From Fasciolopsis buskii (Eukaryota; Platyhelminthes; Trematoda; Plagiorchiida; Fasciolidae): a stretch of DNA of 64,000 bases. Each line of letters starts with the position of its first letter. Within the stretch, counting starts at the first letter, position 1. Position numbers and translations under genes: made by a program. Of the stretch, positions 1-12,600 are shown in pieces. The DNA lies in contig LUCM01001722.1 of NCBI GenBank assembly GCA_008360955.1, positions 1 through 64,000 on the forward strand, read 5' to 3'. The notes under the pieces were generated by a model. The model worked only from the letters and a program-made list of their open reading frames with translations, searched no databases and was not told where the DNA came from.

Positions 1-652
1 CAAAACCTGTCCGGAATTCAATGGCGGATGTTGAATGTGTTACGTAATAGACGGAAAATTCAAGCTGTGAAGATGATAAGCAATAGTTATGCGACAGTTG
101 GATGGAATTAGTGAAAATCAAGCGGAACGTCTTGCAAAGTCGATTAGACGATTGCACTTGAGAAAAATAAATCGACAAAATGTCGATAAAATCCTGAAGA
201 TGCAGGAAATTTCAAACTTGTCTAAATTTAGGTGTACGATATTTTACGAAGCTTTGGATATGGAACTCGCAACATTGCTGAGTTTATTTGCTTACGGCTG
301 ACGGTTAACCTTCCTCGGAGGTCTTGAACTGTCCTATATTTACGCGCCTGCTTTTTGCTGTTTATCCTCTTGGCGACCCTTTTCATTTCGCCTACAAGTG
401 TAACAGGCCCACGTTGGGCGCTGCCGCCTTCTTCACTCACCACATTTGTAAGTCCATAGACGCATCAATGAAATACGGCCGTTGCACATTTCCAGACTGT
501 TCTTCGGCATTTTATTCGGTCCCACGGTCTTTTCTACTTCACAAACTGGAATCATTTGGTTGTCACAAGCCATTATTGGCATGACTGTCTGAATACGTTA
601 TTAACCGAAAGCTTCGCACACTAAAATCGCAAACCCGTCGATCAACAACTCA
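1..652. other. No recognisable gene (window start)
   Basis: Only short overlapping open frames (86 codons or fewer) are present, on both strands. None shows a motif I recognise. I see nothing I can name here. Confidence 0.6.
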
Positions 653-653
653 A

Positions 654-1036
654 GTGTATAACTCATGGGGATTGATGGATGGGTACTGCTAGGGAATCCA
701 GCCGCTAAACGATTAGGGTTCTCAAACAAAGCCTTTAGTTCTGACAAGAACCTGACCGCAAGGCAGCGGGGCATAGCTGAGTGGGAGCCGATCTACTTGG
801 ATCAATTATTCTTCCACTCGTTTTCTTTCCGGCTGAGCTGCTAACTCAGATCGACCCTCGTCGACTGGGAGGACCAGGAGACTACTTCGTCAGCCCTCTA
901 CCCATTGACCGTCCACGCATGATTGGGTCTTCGGCTTGAGATAAGCCATCCTGTATAGTTCGTTGGATCATGGAGGCACGCAACCCGTCACATCCGTCAA
1001 TGTGTAGTTCCGTTGTGATATTCCCATGAGTTACAC
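654..1036 (+). repeat. Dispersed repeat X, copy 1, with short terminal inverted repeats
   Basis: About 370 bp that is clearly homologous, in reverse complement, to 15,970-16,338. Shared blocks include the stretch around CAAAGCCTT...GACAAGAACCTGACCGCAAGGCA, the ATCAATTATTCTTCCACTCG block and a distal GTCACATC block. In this copy the unit is bounded by an imperfect inverted repeat: GTGTATAACTCATGGG at 654-669 and CCCATGAGTTACAC at 1,023-1,036. The same CCCATGAGTTACAC sits at the X/LINE boundary of copy 2 (16,325-16,338). The family is unknown. It may be a 5' or 3' part of the RTE-like element, or a small separate element. The homology is seen in the sequence; the nature of X is not resolved. 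Confidence 0.6.
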
Positions 1037-3446
1037 GACTAAAAATTATTCCACACTGCATTTGTCTTATTGAACCACGTACGTCGAATCGGACTATGCA
1101 TTAGTTTTAATGCGATTTTCGCTGCAGCTGAATGGCCATCGACGCAGGCCACAAACCCGACTGGTTGTCGAACGTTAGTCTGATTCGGCTGTTCGCAACA
1201 GCTATCAACAGAAACTATTCAGTGAACTAAGAAATCCGACGATCAGTGAGATCAAATTAAGCAGGCTATGCATTTGGCAGCAAATTTCTCCTATGGTCAC
1301 AGGTCTGGCGTTCATCAAAGACACTGGATCTCGCAAGGTTCGCTGGGTCTAATGGAGCAAAAACGCCAAGTCGTTAACTGTAAAGAAGTGAATAAGATGC
1401 GTTGACAGTTGCAGCGTCGGTTGACGATAAGCCTTAGGAATGGCCGCGAAAACTGGTGGGTTAAGGTAGCTGAAGAGATGGAGGAAGCGGCCACTTCAGG
1501 TAACAGTCAAAGACTGGTACGATACCGGTGGGTGGCGAACTTCGGTTAGTGAATTCGTGTGCGATAGGAATGGAGAGCTCATCCATGGTAGACAGGAAGG
1601 ACCGGACCGTTGGGCAGAGAATTTCAAGGATCCGTTTAGCTAGCCACACGCTGACGTATTTAGTTCGACGTCTGCAGCTGTGAATCCTTGGAAGGTATCT
1701 CTTGATTTCTCAACGTTTGAATCGAATACTCGATTTCTGAAGAGCTGAGTTGCACCCGGTCCAGACGAACGTCTTCCGTTTTCCGAATGCTTTTGGAGAA
1801 GCCCTCTCAAAAGCTGTTGTCTCCATACTTCGTGATATTTGGAACACGGAATGTATTCCGTTATCGTAGGGTGAGTCACTGACTTTGCCGATCTTCAAGA
1901 AGAGTACACGGTGTGACTTTAGCAGTCACCGGTGTGTTATTTTAATTCCGATAGTTACTAAGGTGTTAGCTTCTATAATGCTGCGCCGTTTGACACCGAT
2001 TCGCGAGGGTAATATCCGTGAACGGCAGGCTGCATTTCGTCCAGGTTGATGTTGCATCGATCAGATATTCACTACTCGCCAAATACTTGAAACACGCCAC
2101 ATGCACCGGCGCCTTACGACCGTAGTCTTCCTCGACTTGAAAGGTGCTTTCGACTCCGTGGATCGACCAGCACTACTCAGTGCTCTCCACCGGAAGGGTA
2201 TGCCAACGAATTTCGTGAACCTGTTGCGAGCATTGTACTCGCATACCTATGGTCGCGTTAGGGTATACGGTGAACTGTCACGTTCATTCGAAAAGACTAT
2301 TGGCGTTCGACAAGGGCGTCCCATCTCTCCATTCTTGTTCAACTCCGTCATGGACGAGGCGATGGAAGATGCTTTAGGAGGTCTCCGAGATGTGGGAGTC
2401 GAACTGGGAAGTGGATGGAAGCTATGCGACCTAGGTTACGCAGACGACGTCGTGTGCCTTTTCGAGTCTGTGGACCATGCACAATGCGCACTAGATAAAC
2501 TGTCGAGATCGGTTACTCGGTTCGGCATATTGTTTGGTCCTCCAAAATGCAAATTGCTGTTAAAAGACTGGACGACAGCGGCGCCGAACTTGATACTGGA
2601 TGGAGAGAAAATTACGACTGTGGACCGTCTCACCTACCTTGGTAGCTGCGTGTCCAACGATGGTAGCTCGGGAGTGGAAGTAAATGTGCGCATATCCAAG
2701 GCTCATGCAGCTTACGCTGGATTGATACACTTGTGGCGTCGGCCTGATATTTCACTGAAGTTGAAAGGTCGTGTGTACTGTGCTGCAGTGCGTTCAGTTC
2801 TGTTGTACGGTTGAGAGACATGGAGCATGCGTGTGGGCAGTGTTCGTCGCTTGAAAGTTTTCGACAACCGATGTTTACGTAGTATGGCTAGGATCGAATG
2901 GAGTGACCGGGTGAGTAATATTGAGGCTAGGAATCTGGTATTGGGTGCCACTTCTGAGAACCGCTTGTTTCAGCGTATGAAACAGCAGACTACGCTGGTT
3001 ACGTATGACGGACACTCGTCTACCATATCGTGCTCTATTTTGCGTTTCTCCCAAGGAATGGAAGAAGCCATGTGGTGGCCAACAGGTGACGTGGCAACGC
3101 GGAATGAGGAAATGTAGAGCGAACTTAGGTGAAGTAGGTGTCTCACGCCTTCGTGGTTGGGATCCGAAAGACTCGTTGAGTTGCTGGCTGGAGACACTGA
3201 ATGGTATGGCAATGAACCGAGAACAGTGGCGATCGTGCTGTCATTTTCTATCGAATCAGAATGACTGGAAAAGTGCATTTGTGCAGTCAGACTGAAGGCT
3301 CTTATCTTTTTCCGTTTGTGTAGGTCCACTAGCTATTCCCCTTGTATATTCATTTTTTTATAGAATCTTGTAACTCTTAGGAAAGTCAGCTGTCAGCAAG
3401 ACTTGCCTTGCTGTTTAACGCTGAACGGTGATGATGATGATGAAGT
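1023..3446 (+). mobile_element. RTE-like non-LTR retrotransposon, copy 1 (internally deleted)
   Basis: A LINE remnant running from a short 5' block (1,023-1,065, also found in copy 2 at 16,325-16,370) through the RT and the RTE-type C-terminal region to a 3' end made of GATGATGATGATGAAG at 3,431-3,446. Short tandem 3' tails instead of poly(A) are typical of the RTE clade. Relative to copies 2 and 3, the endonuclease section of roughly 1 kb is missing. Near 1,070 the sequence jumps from the 5' block straight to the equivalent of 17,370. The copy is therefore non-autonomous whatever the state of its RT. The element belongs to the same subfamily as copies 2 and 3, whose protein frames align with it. 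Confidence 0.85.
2101..3295 (+). pseudogene. Reverse transcriptase of RTE-like LINE copy 1
   Basis: The frame 2,101-2,814 encodes 237 residues of RT palm and thumb. Motif A is FLDLKGAFDSV (residues 10-20), motif B is GVRQGRPISPFLF (68-80), the catalytic box is YADD (113-116, bases 2,437-2,448), and GPPKCK (146-151) and LTYLGS (177-182) follow. The reading continues in the same frame past a TGA at 2,812-2,814 into ETWSMRV..., where this family has a Cys in the YGCETW motif, so TGT or TGC has become TGA. A deletion of about 16 bp near 2,985-3,005 then shifts the frame, and the C-terminal RTE region (PCGGQQVTWQRGMRK, GWDPKDS, MNREQW) continues to 3,295. The true 5' side of the RT lies upstream, near 1,740, in broken frames. 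RT would copy the element RNA at the nicked target. The ATG at 2,101 is internal to the domain and not a real start. Confidence 0.88.
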
Positions 3447-6400
3447 TCATTTCTGACTGTATTTTTCTCTATCCCAAAATTCTCGGGACACTTTACGTCT
3501 GAGTTTGATCACCCAACAGTGATGCTGAAAATAAAAGGCGCTCACCATACTGTGCAACAGTGCCGGTGTTCACAGATTGCCATGCAGGCGGATTACTTCT
3601 TCTAAGATTTTGGCACGTAATGTGTTCCTGTTACAAACAATTACTTGAAACCCTCAACAGTATCGCGAACTTATCCGTAGAGGAAGCCAGAGTAGCCGCA
3701 CTTTTCCTCAAACGTTCTGTGGAGTGTGGCATTTTTTCCGGGTTCACTTAAAGCACTTTTAGGCGAATATTATGTACATCTACAGACTAATTGGCGTATG
3801 CGTTGCACCAAGTACACTTATGAGTATTTCATACACGAACTGAGAAGTGCGTCACAAGAACGATTGTCCTACTTGGAAACAAAGTTTTACATTTCCCGCT
3901 TACCGGGGTTCTTATTTGCTGTTTTACGAACGATGGTTATTCCGGGCTACCCTATTCCGAAACTTGTGTAATTGTTTCTAAATTCTGACAGCTATGGTGA
4001 CCGGAATCACCGAGTCTTTCTGAGTCGTTGCTGAAATGAATTCAAACGGCTTTCGTGGGATTTCTGTAAGTGGTCGTGGTTAGTACATTAATCTGTTGTG
4101 CAGTAGCTCCCTATGCTATCGATTGTTAAACGTCAGCAACTTGTCATTGTACTTTTCTACTTCATTCACTTCATCTTCGGATAACTGCAAGCACATCTAC
4201 GTAGTTATTGAAAACACCACTAAATTACAAGGTTTTTCCTGCTGGAAATTATTATGGGTTTCGATGAAAAGAAAATTTGCGGATTTTCCCGAACTGCAAA
4301 GTATGAGTGTCGCATAAAAGAAAGTCAGTCGTTCCTCCCCAAACTACCTCAACGGTATGCCATGACATGTTCTGGGGATGTCGGTGAAAGGGCGTGGAAT
4401 ACGGTAATCGAACAGTGTATAATGACGGCTTCAGAGCAGAACGAAGAAGACGAGAGCATGGAGTACGTTGTATTGTAAAAGATAATCAAAATGCAACGCC
4501 GAACATGCCTTTCGTCAAATTCCGACACCGCAATTGACATATCCCCTCAGTCGACAGGACACAGAAAACCAGAGAGAACAACTGGATACGAGAAGTGTAT
4601 TTTATGCGTCATCGTGCCGAAGTAGTACCCACAGTCAGCACAAGGGGGCGCTAAAATGCCCCCTAAATGGTTCGCTAGGGACAATTTTTCAAAGTGGTAT
4701 TATTTCATGGGTTTTTGCTCATTTTACTGGCACATTCATAAATTAAACATTTCCAGGTTTTGTTCTTCTCAAAGGGCTGAAACAAAGTAATTTACTAATT
4801 TCATATCTTGAGCACCGCAGTTGATAGCTTTAAGATATAGGGATAAATAACTACGTGAATAGGCCAATGTCGATGAATTTCGTTCACGAAAATTACCGAG
4901 GTTTATGGAATATACAAAGGAATAGTCCTCGAGGCCTCCAATGTTATAGCGAGTCTTACTATGCGGTTTCGAAGAGTCCGCATTGTGAAAAATCCAGTCT
5001 CATGACTCGTTATTGATTGCTTGTTGCATGCGAGTTGTGCTGTATTGTCATGGCTTTCGTCATTTTTGTATTGAATATATTAGTGGGTTTTCTTATTGGT
5101 TGCATGAACACGCGTTACTTGGTTGGAACATATCTTGTGAGCCGTTATTATTGAAACTAAAGCTTTTATTTGAACATAATTGTAAGATTTGGGCTACGTT
5201 TATGCTTACAAATTATTTTTACCATTGAGTATCTAATTATGCTCTCGCAATAGTAACACTTACTTGTTATCTGATGTACTTAACTGTGGATCACCTGGAT
5301 AGTATCCCGTGAGAATGACATTAGCTGGTTTACGGTGCTCACTTAGATGAAGGAACAATATTTATTGGAGACTTAATTACAAAACTTGCTTGTTAGATTC
5401 ATGTTTAAGGTGAATTCCTGGACATCATTGCCTAACCTATTTGTCTCTGTCATTTCATTTTGAAGTTTCTGTTATTTCCCTTGTGTCCATGTAAAGAATG
5501 CACGATATCAATTTATATGTAAAGTCCCGCTGTCTAGGTATTTCGTTATAAATATTACGGCAAGAAATGAGTCCATGAATAGCTCCCGGTCATATTTATA
5601 TATGTGGACACTCCAGAACATCGATGCGGAGACGAAGAAAAAAGGCGCTGAGGGTTTCTCGTGCCCAGGCAAAACAAATACAGCTCTCAGACTATGAACA
5701 ATGGACCAGAGATCTATGCGGTGGGTTCTAGAGCTTCTCGTTGTTCACAATAAACAACGTCTCGTGCCTCAGAAGTAAGCTGTAGAGGTCTACTGGGAGC
5801 AAGTGTGGTATGTGTGAACGAGGCGCCTGATACCTCGGGAAGCTTTTACGGGTGAAACAGTTTTGTGTCACTAAGTGACAACGAAATAGAAAACGAAACA
5901 GCGTTTCCGCATGAACTAGCGGCACAGTTGATTCCTTGTTAAATCGTTTAGCACAGGTCACCGTAAATTAGATCTTTCATTTAGTGACAATATGTAATTT
6001 TACCTCCCAACACAGAAACCCTACTCCGAACACAAAATGCTAACATGGACGTTAAAGGTCAGTAGGGGATTAAACTTTTGCTGTAAACAGACTTGGTTCC
6101 TGCTTTCCGCAATTTTTGTCATGCCTCGAGCGGCGTTGCAAATGCACTTATCAGTGGAGGCTACTAGAACCCATATTACGACCGTCTAGTTGAATGCACT
6201 TAAAAATCTGTTAATGTTTAAGACCAAATTTCTCATGAACGTATGAGCATCAACATTCAGTTATGGAACTCGGGACGTCATGCGTCAGTTAACGACAACA
6301 TCCGTCCTGAGTCAGCTGAACAGGAAAGGTGACCCTGACACGAAAATTTGTGCGCTGGTAATAGGTAAGTTCAATTCTGTGTTGCTTCCAACTTGTAGAT

Positions 6401-6641
6401 GCTGTTTGCCGTATAGGCTACCCAGGAGCGACAGTACAAACTGCGAGAAAAGATGAGGTGGTGCATCCAACGTTGTAGGTACTCCTCTCAAGACGATCTC
6501 CGAAATTCAAGGAGCATTGGTGTTCCATGTTCCGTGACAACGGTGATTCACCTGCTAGTTGCTTTTCAAGTAATCTTCATTAAGAAATGAGATATATGTA
6601 TCCGCAACGAAAATAATGACGACATATATATATCTGCCGTT

Positions 6642-6643
<2 letters not shown>
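3447..6643. other. No recognisable gene
   Basis: About 3.2 kb of AT-leaning sequence directly downstream of LINE copy 1. Frames of up to about 80 codons occur on both strands. None carries a motif I recognise and none aligns with the elements elsewhere in the window. I see nothing I can name. Confidence 0.5.
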
Positions 6644-6682
<39 letters not shown>

Positions 6683-6693
6683 TATATATATAT
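6644..6693. repeat. (AT)n microsatellite
   Basis: An almost uninterrupted run of AT dinucleotides of about 50 bp, broken by GC at 6,680-6,681. A shorter interrupted ATATATAT lies just upstream at 6,624-6,634. This is a simple repeat of a kind prone to slippage and assembly error. Confidence 0.95.
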
Positions 6694-9600
6694 GCCGCTC
6701 GGCTTCATTCCTGCAATCACATGTAACGATTGCTATCAGTCTATATAGACGCTGTGATCATCGACCGTCAGTTTAGTGAGGTAACAACGGCATTTCCCAG
6801 TGTTTTCAGATTGAAAAATAATTTGCAGGAAAATTTTGGGGACGATTCTGGGTCATTTTGGGGTACGTTCTGTGACTGTTTAGGGGCGTTTGTACTGACT
6901 GGTGGTTTGCTGTATTCGTCTAACAAGGTGAGACATTGCCCATTAATGAACAGCGCGTGGTGATTGTATGATGCAGCTTACCTTGCATTTGTAGGTGCAA
7001 CTTTGTTATTCGTCGGATAGTTGTTGCCCATTTCCTGTTTGCTTGAACGTTAGTAGATAAATGTATATGGAGTATTAATGTCATCGTTAGTACAGGTACC
7101 CACGTGTTAAGCAAATAAAATACCAGTTGTACGCAGCTGAATACAATAAGTTAATGCATACTTTCCTTTCATTTCAGGATATAAAGAATCCCAGCGGACT
7201 GCTCATTCGTCAACTGACTAAACCAATCCACGTATCCTCTCAGAATTCGATTTACATTGTCGAAGTTATATTTTAGTGCATTTACAGACATCGACGCTGG
7301 CCTTATTTTGTTTTGCTGCAGACCGTTGCGTTAGGAAAGAGCAGTTGGGCATATAGATCGAAGCAGGGAGTATGTGGGTGTCATTAACCTGCATTTAGAT
7401 TTAGGTTGCGCGTCATAGGATTTCTTTGTGCGGGCATACATATTAGGATCTTAGTAAGCTTTCTGGGGGAGATTTTGTGGGGAACTGTTGCACAATGCAT
7501 ACCGGGGTTTTTGCCGACGTTTTTGCAAAACAGTTCACGAAACGACCGCTGGTTGTTGCAAAGTGCCTGTTTTTGGGTCGGTTCCAAGATCTATGGGGGG
7601 GTCGGTTTTGGGGAATTTAGGGAAGTTTGTGTGGACTGGACCGAAACGACAATACACACGGTGGTAAACCACAGGAGGTGCCAAGTTGTCGAATCGACTC
7701 GAAAGCGAAGAATCTCGTAAAGTGCAGCACGAGCGGAAAAATGCAGATATCGCGTGCGATAAAGCAAACACAACCGGATAAATGTCAAAAAATTGATACC
7801 AAATGTCAAGGCAGATCTTAGGAAAGATGATGTCCGAAAATGATCGATTTTAGTTGAGAGGTCGATCCCATTACATTATCTTGATTAGTTTGCCCATCTG
7901 TACGCAGTAGGACTCTCGGAGGTTGTCGATCTTCGGCGACTGTTCCGTAGACTACACGGATAAATTATTATCTGTGATAAACAGAAGAGTAGAAGGGGTT
8001 TCATTAGACGAAGATTGGGCGGAGATGGTGGCGCATGAGGAGCCCGTTGCAATCTTCTACCTAGATGTACGTCATCCCTGAGCTGGCTGTAGACCGCGAT
8101 GTTCCCTTTGTTCACCAGTCGTGGTTGGAAAAACGCAGCAGGGCACTTTGGCATGAGGTGCCCTCAGTCAGATTGTCCAAGATGACGAATGACGACTTGC
8201 TCGCGTCTTCCTTTGCAATAGTAACGACATTCGGGTGCACAAGTTGGGCGGTGAGATAATGACGTCTAGTAAGTGCAATATAAAAACGTGCTCTGGGACG
8301 TAGGCGTACCTGAAGATGTTGGAAAAGGCATTCAAACTCCTATCCCCGGACCCCAATTTCCCCATAGACCTTGGGGAGAACGTTGCATGTGCGTTCCACT
8401 TTCCATTTATTTATCCCGTTTGGTAAACTGAATCTACTTTGCAACAATTCCAGTGATGACTAGGAGCCCGTGGCCAGAGCCCGGGCGATGTCAAAAGCGC
8501 AGCTATCACCGATACCAACAATGCCGCAAGCAACTGAGTTCATATTATAGGCTGACTCTCACCTCACAAACGGTAGAGGGAGTGACATCAGGTAAATGCC
8601 ATTAATATCTGATGCATTTTGTAGTCTCACTTCCGATAACCGACTAATGCTGATCAAGGAGCCTTCAGGCTTGTTAATTCCGCTTAGAAGGTAGGATTAT
8701 TACCATTCTCAATGCATGCAATAGTATCTTAGCCACGTTTCACTCGCACCATAACGCAAGATCTCTCAGCCGCTGTCAAGTATGGAGTACAATTACTGGC
8801 TTCAGGGCAGAATCCTCACGGTCTCAACGCAACAAACCGGCCTATTAAATTCACTTGCCTCTCATTTGTTAGCTTTGTTTGAAAAGCTCCAACTCAGAAT
8901 TGGAAAAGGATTCCATGAGCTTTAGCCGATAAGAAGGTTACTTAAATTCCTGGGGACCTCGAATATACTTCCCATTTCTCTGCCGGTCAAAATAGTGCCA
9001 GACTTGAAAACACTGCAGAAGCTGGAGGATACGACCACCTACAGCGGCTTGGCTCGCGAACCATTTATCTTTTAATTACTTGTTTTATAGCTGCAGTTTT
9101 TATTCACTATAAGTAATTATTCTTCCGACGGAAGTAGCCGGGAATCCTGATAACTCCAACATCAGAAACCGTCCCCTAGACAATCAACTGGCAATAAGTG
9201 AATCGTCCGTTTTTATTGGCCGCTACCAAGTTGGGCACCATCATCGTCGGTTATAGGTTAACACTTAATAGACCTGTTCTAACTTATTGGAAATGCTGTG
9301 GTGGAGTGCAACTTTTCTGGCACTAGTGTGAAGATACTAGGCCGGAAGATACAAAGGTGAATACCAGGAGCTTGTTGGAAGATCCTGGACTACCAAAAAG
9401 CTTACGGATCCCGAAAATAGCTCTATTTTCAAGACTGAATTGCCGTACGGCAACAGCTTCCAATGGAATTCCATCTCAGATGCCGTGTTTGGAAAAGGTA
9501 CTCACCATGGTAGGCAACGGAATTCCGACAATTCTTACTGCACATTGGCGCAGTTTGTTCAAAAAATGCTATACTTTTGCACATGTATAGCCATTTTCTG

Positions 9601-12600
9601 CAGCTATCATTATCAGCGCGGTTGCTGGCTAGTAATTATGATGAATAAATGCACACCAGGTAACTAGTATGCCTTTATATTTTGTGCAATTCCATCAACT
9701 GCTTTGTGAACTGAAGAAAATGCCCATGAGTCTACATTGTCTAATTCATTTCCCTGCTGGAGCAAAAAAATCACGGAGCACTTGGCACGTTTGATGCTTT
9801 TCCATTTGAGTCACACCTATATAAAATAAAACCCACGCATCGTTTCACAACCTTCTAGACCTTCTAAGAACCTGCATCCAGTATTTTAAGTAATACGTTC
9901 ACATTCATTTAATGAATTGTCAGGCAGTAAACTGTTGTTTCGGAATGCAACCATTTTGCCTGGAGTATCGGATAACTTTGCATTAGCGAACAGGCAGCCT
10001 AGGTTGTTCGAATTAATTGGGCAAGTGTAATGTTTCATCCTAGCAGGAATTTCTCGTTTTCTTTGTATTCGAAATATGTTGCTGACCGTGCACCGTCGAT
10101 CGAACATAACATGCTTTTCGTTCGTAATCTTTCGGAATTTATAATACACTGTACTGAGTACAAAGTACGAAGTACTGCAGATCACCATTAAGGTTGAATA
10201 AAGTGTGCCCCTTTTCCTCATAACGACTTTTCCTCTATTGTTTCTCTTGCACATACTTTGCTAATGTAAGCCATGACGTTTTATTGCAAAATATGTTTTA
10301 CATAGCTTCCATTTCGCATAAAGGGAACCACGATTCACATAAATAAAAGGACTAAGATTTTAAATGGACATGGAAACCAAAATTTTGTTGTTGTTTTCTT
10401 GTTGGGTGACGAGAATGAGGGCGTATGCTTCATGAGTCAATTTGGGATTAATCCGGAATAAACTCGCTTACGTTCCAAATATTGACGGAGCACATTTTCA
10501 CCGACTGGAGAACTAATGCCCAACCCCCAGCCGATACTCCACTAAGGCCCATTAATAAGCCGGTGCACACAGATGGGTGTCACTTTGTCCAAGTAAACGT
10601 TGTAGCGCTGCATGAAAAGAATTGGGGAAAATCAAATCCGCCTGGGGAGGAAATGATTTTCCCAAATGATAGGACCATATACGTGGGAATCCCTGCAAAG
10701 AGAAATCCGACAATGCTTTTTGTTGCCGAAAAGCTTATTTTCGTTTACCGTCCAGGAAACGGAAAAGACATTTTTCACCGGACGATGACCATCTTTCGAA
10801 GAATTTCAGGGGCAAAGAGCAACAACCAGGTGCAGCGATTGATTATATTAATATATTCATACTGCAGGACCCTGTCATAGAGGCCGCTATGCCAATAAAA
10901 CCTGCTTTAAATGCCCGTACGTTGCCTCTATCACATACCGTCATTCACCCATACCAGGCAAGAAAGTAAATGTGCTGACTTCACCGTCAAACGTTCACGG
11001 TAATGTCTTAATTTGAGTTCCGCGTACAGAGTGCTCCAACGAAGGTTAACGGTAAGTATCATCAGATTGTTGTCAACTGAAGCGTTTTTACAGCCACCTT
11101 AGCCAAAAGCCAGCGGTTCAGTAGAAATGCTGTCTACAGTATTACCTGCACTCCGTATTTTGTTAGCTAAGCTTTATTATTGCAGGATCGGTTCCTTTAA
11201 GCCGAAACAGTAAACCTAATACCGATCCCTATTCATCCTGTTAGTAAATAAAAATGAAGATCGTCTAACAATTATTTAGATGTGCACATGCATCCTGGTA
11301 CTCCGACATCCCGACAGATTGCAAGGACGACTAATCGCCATTCCGCGGTTTCATCAGAAGACGGCATTGGTACATTTTAGCAGATAATTCATCGCTTCAG
11401 TCTATCCCCCTGGGATACGAATGCTGTCGAAAATTATCAACGATGTGTATACTAAGATTTGAAAGGATTCTCAGTTATTACACGACAATTTGGACTATGC
11501 CCTCAGGAGAATGGGAGGAATTACATTTTTCAATGCGAAATGTTTCGGCTCTGCGGAAATTAGACGTCCACATTTTAGAGGAGACCAATAGACAGAAACG
11601 AGTGACCACATTTGGTTTAAACCCCTTCAACTCAAAGGACTTCGTATTCATATCAGCTTGCAGTGGACCACTCCTCGTTACCTCAGACAGCTTATGCCGC
11701 GCCTTATGACGATACAGACCACTAAAGAGATGGGTTACTCGGGGGGAGGGGTGGTAACAAGCGATGTCATCATTCTGGAAAACTAATTCGCAGCAGATAA
11801 TTGTTCGGTGAGTCTATTACGTTGCGAAAGATAGCTTCTGCTCATCATATACATTGCTGTAAAACTGTTTCCGACACAAGAGAACAACCGCTGTGGAAGA
11901 AGCCATAATGATTTGGATGCGAATCACCCAAAGAAACAGGGTCTTCCCACACGGTAAGATTTATTACCAACAAGCATTAGTCGGGCCCTTACTTCAGGTC
12001 ATAAAAGAAGAAGCGGAATTTAATGTTGAATTGGGTAGTACCTAATTTATGCGGCAATTTATTCTAACTTAACATTTATTGTACCAAAAAGTGTGTTTAT
12101 TCCTAAGGTTTATTACAGTTCTTAAGTTGGCAACTTCGAGTTATTGCTTATGGTTACTCCTATGGTGGTAGGCGATAGGTGGTGTATAGGCCGGTGCTAA
12201 TTAGTTGGGAATGGAAACCATTGCTCTACGTTCAGCAGTTTCCGCGCGAAAAAGGAGGTTCGAGTACGTTTTCATTAGTCAATAGTTGTTTTTTCCGAGA
12301 AAACCCGAGAAGAGGTGGATAGTGGGCGCGTTATCATTTGCGGGTTACAGGGCCATTTCCTTTACTTCGTTAGTTACCAACTGCCGCAACATTTCTGCCC
12401 CGAGGTAGGCAACATCAGTATGCCGTTTGTCTGTTGGTATACATTCGTGCACGATGATCAGCTGAAGTTCTGTGCATTCCAAGTGAATTCTATTGGGCAA
12501 GTGTCACCCTGCTCACAGTGCTGCAATGCGCAACGGGTGGTTGCAGTATGCTCAAATGCATAGATTGTGCCGGCGTGAGGCATTCCATCTTGTATCCCAT

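Noticed and set aside
10482..10880. 132-codon plus-strand frame as a gene
   Set aside because: No recognisable domain and no homologous copy in the window; length is within chance expectation.
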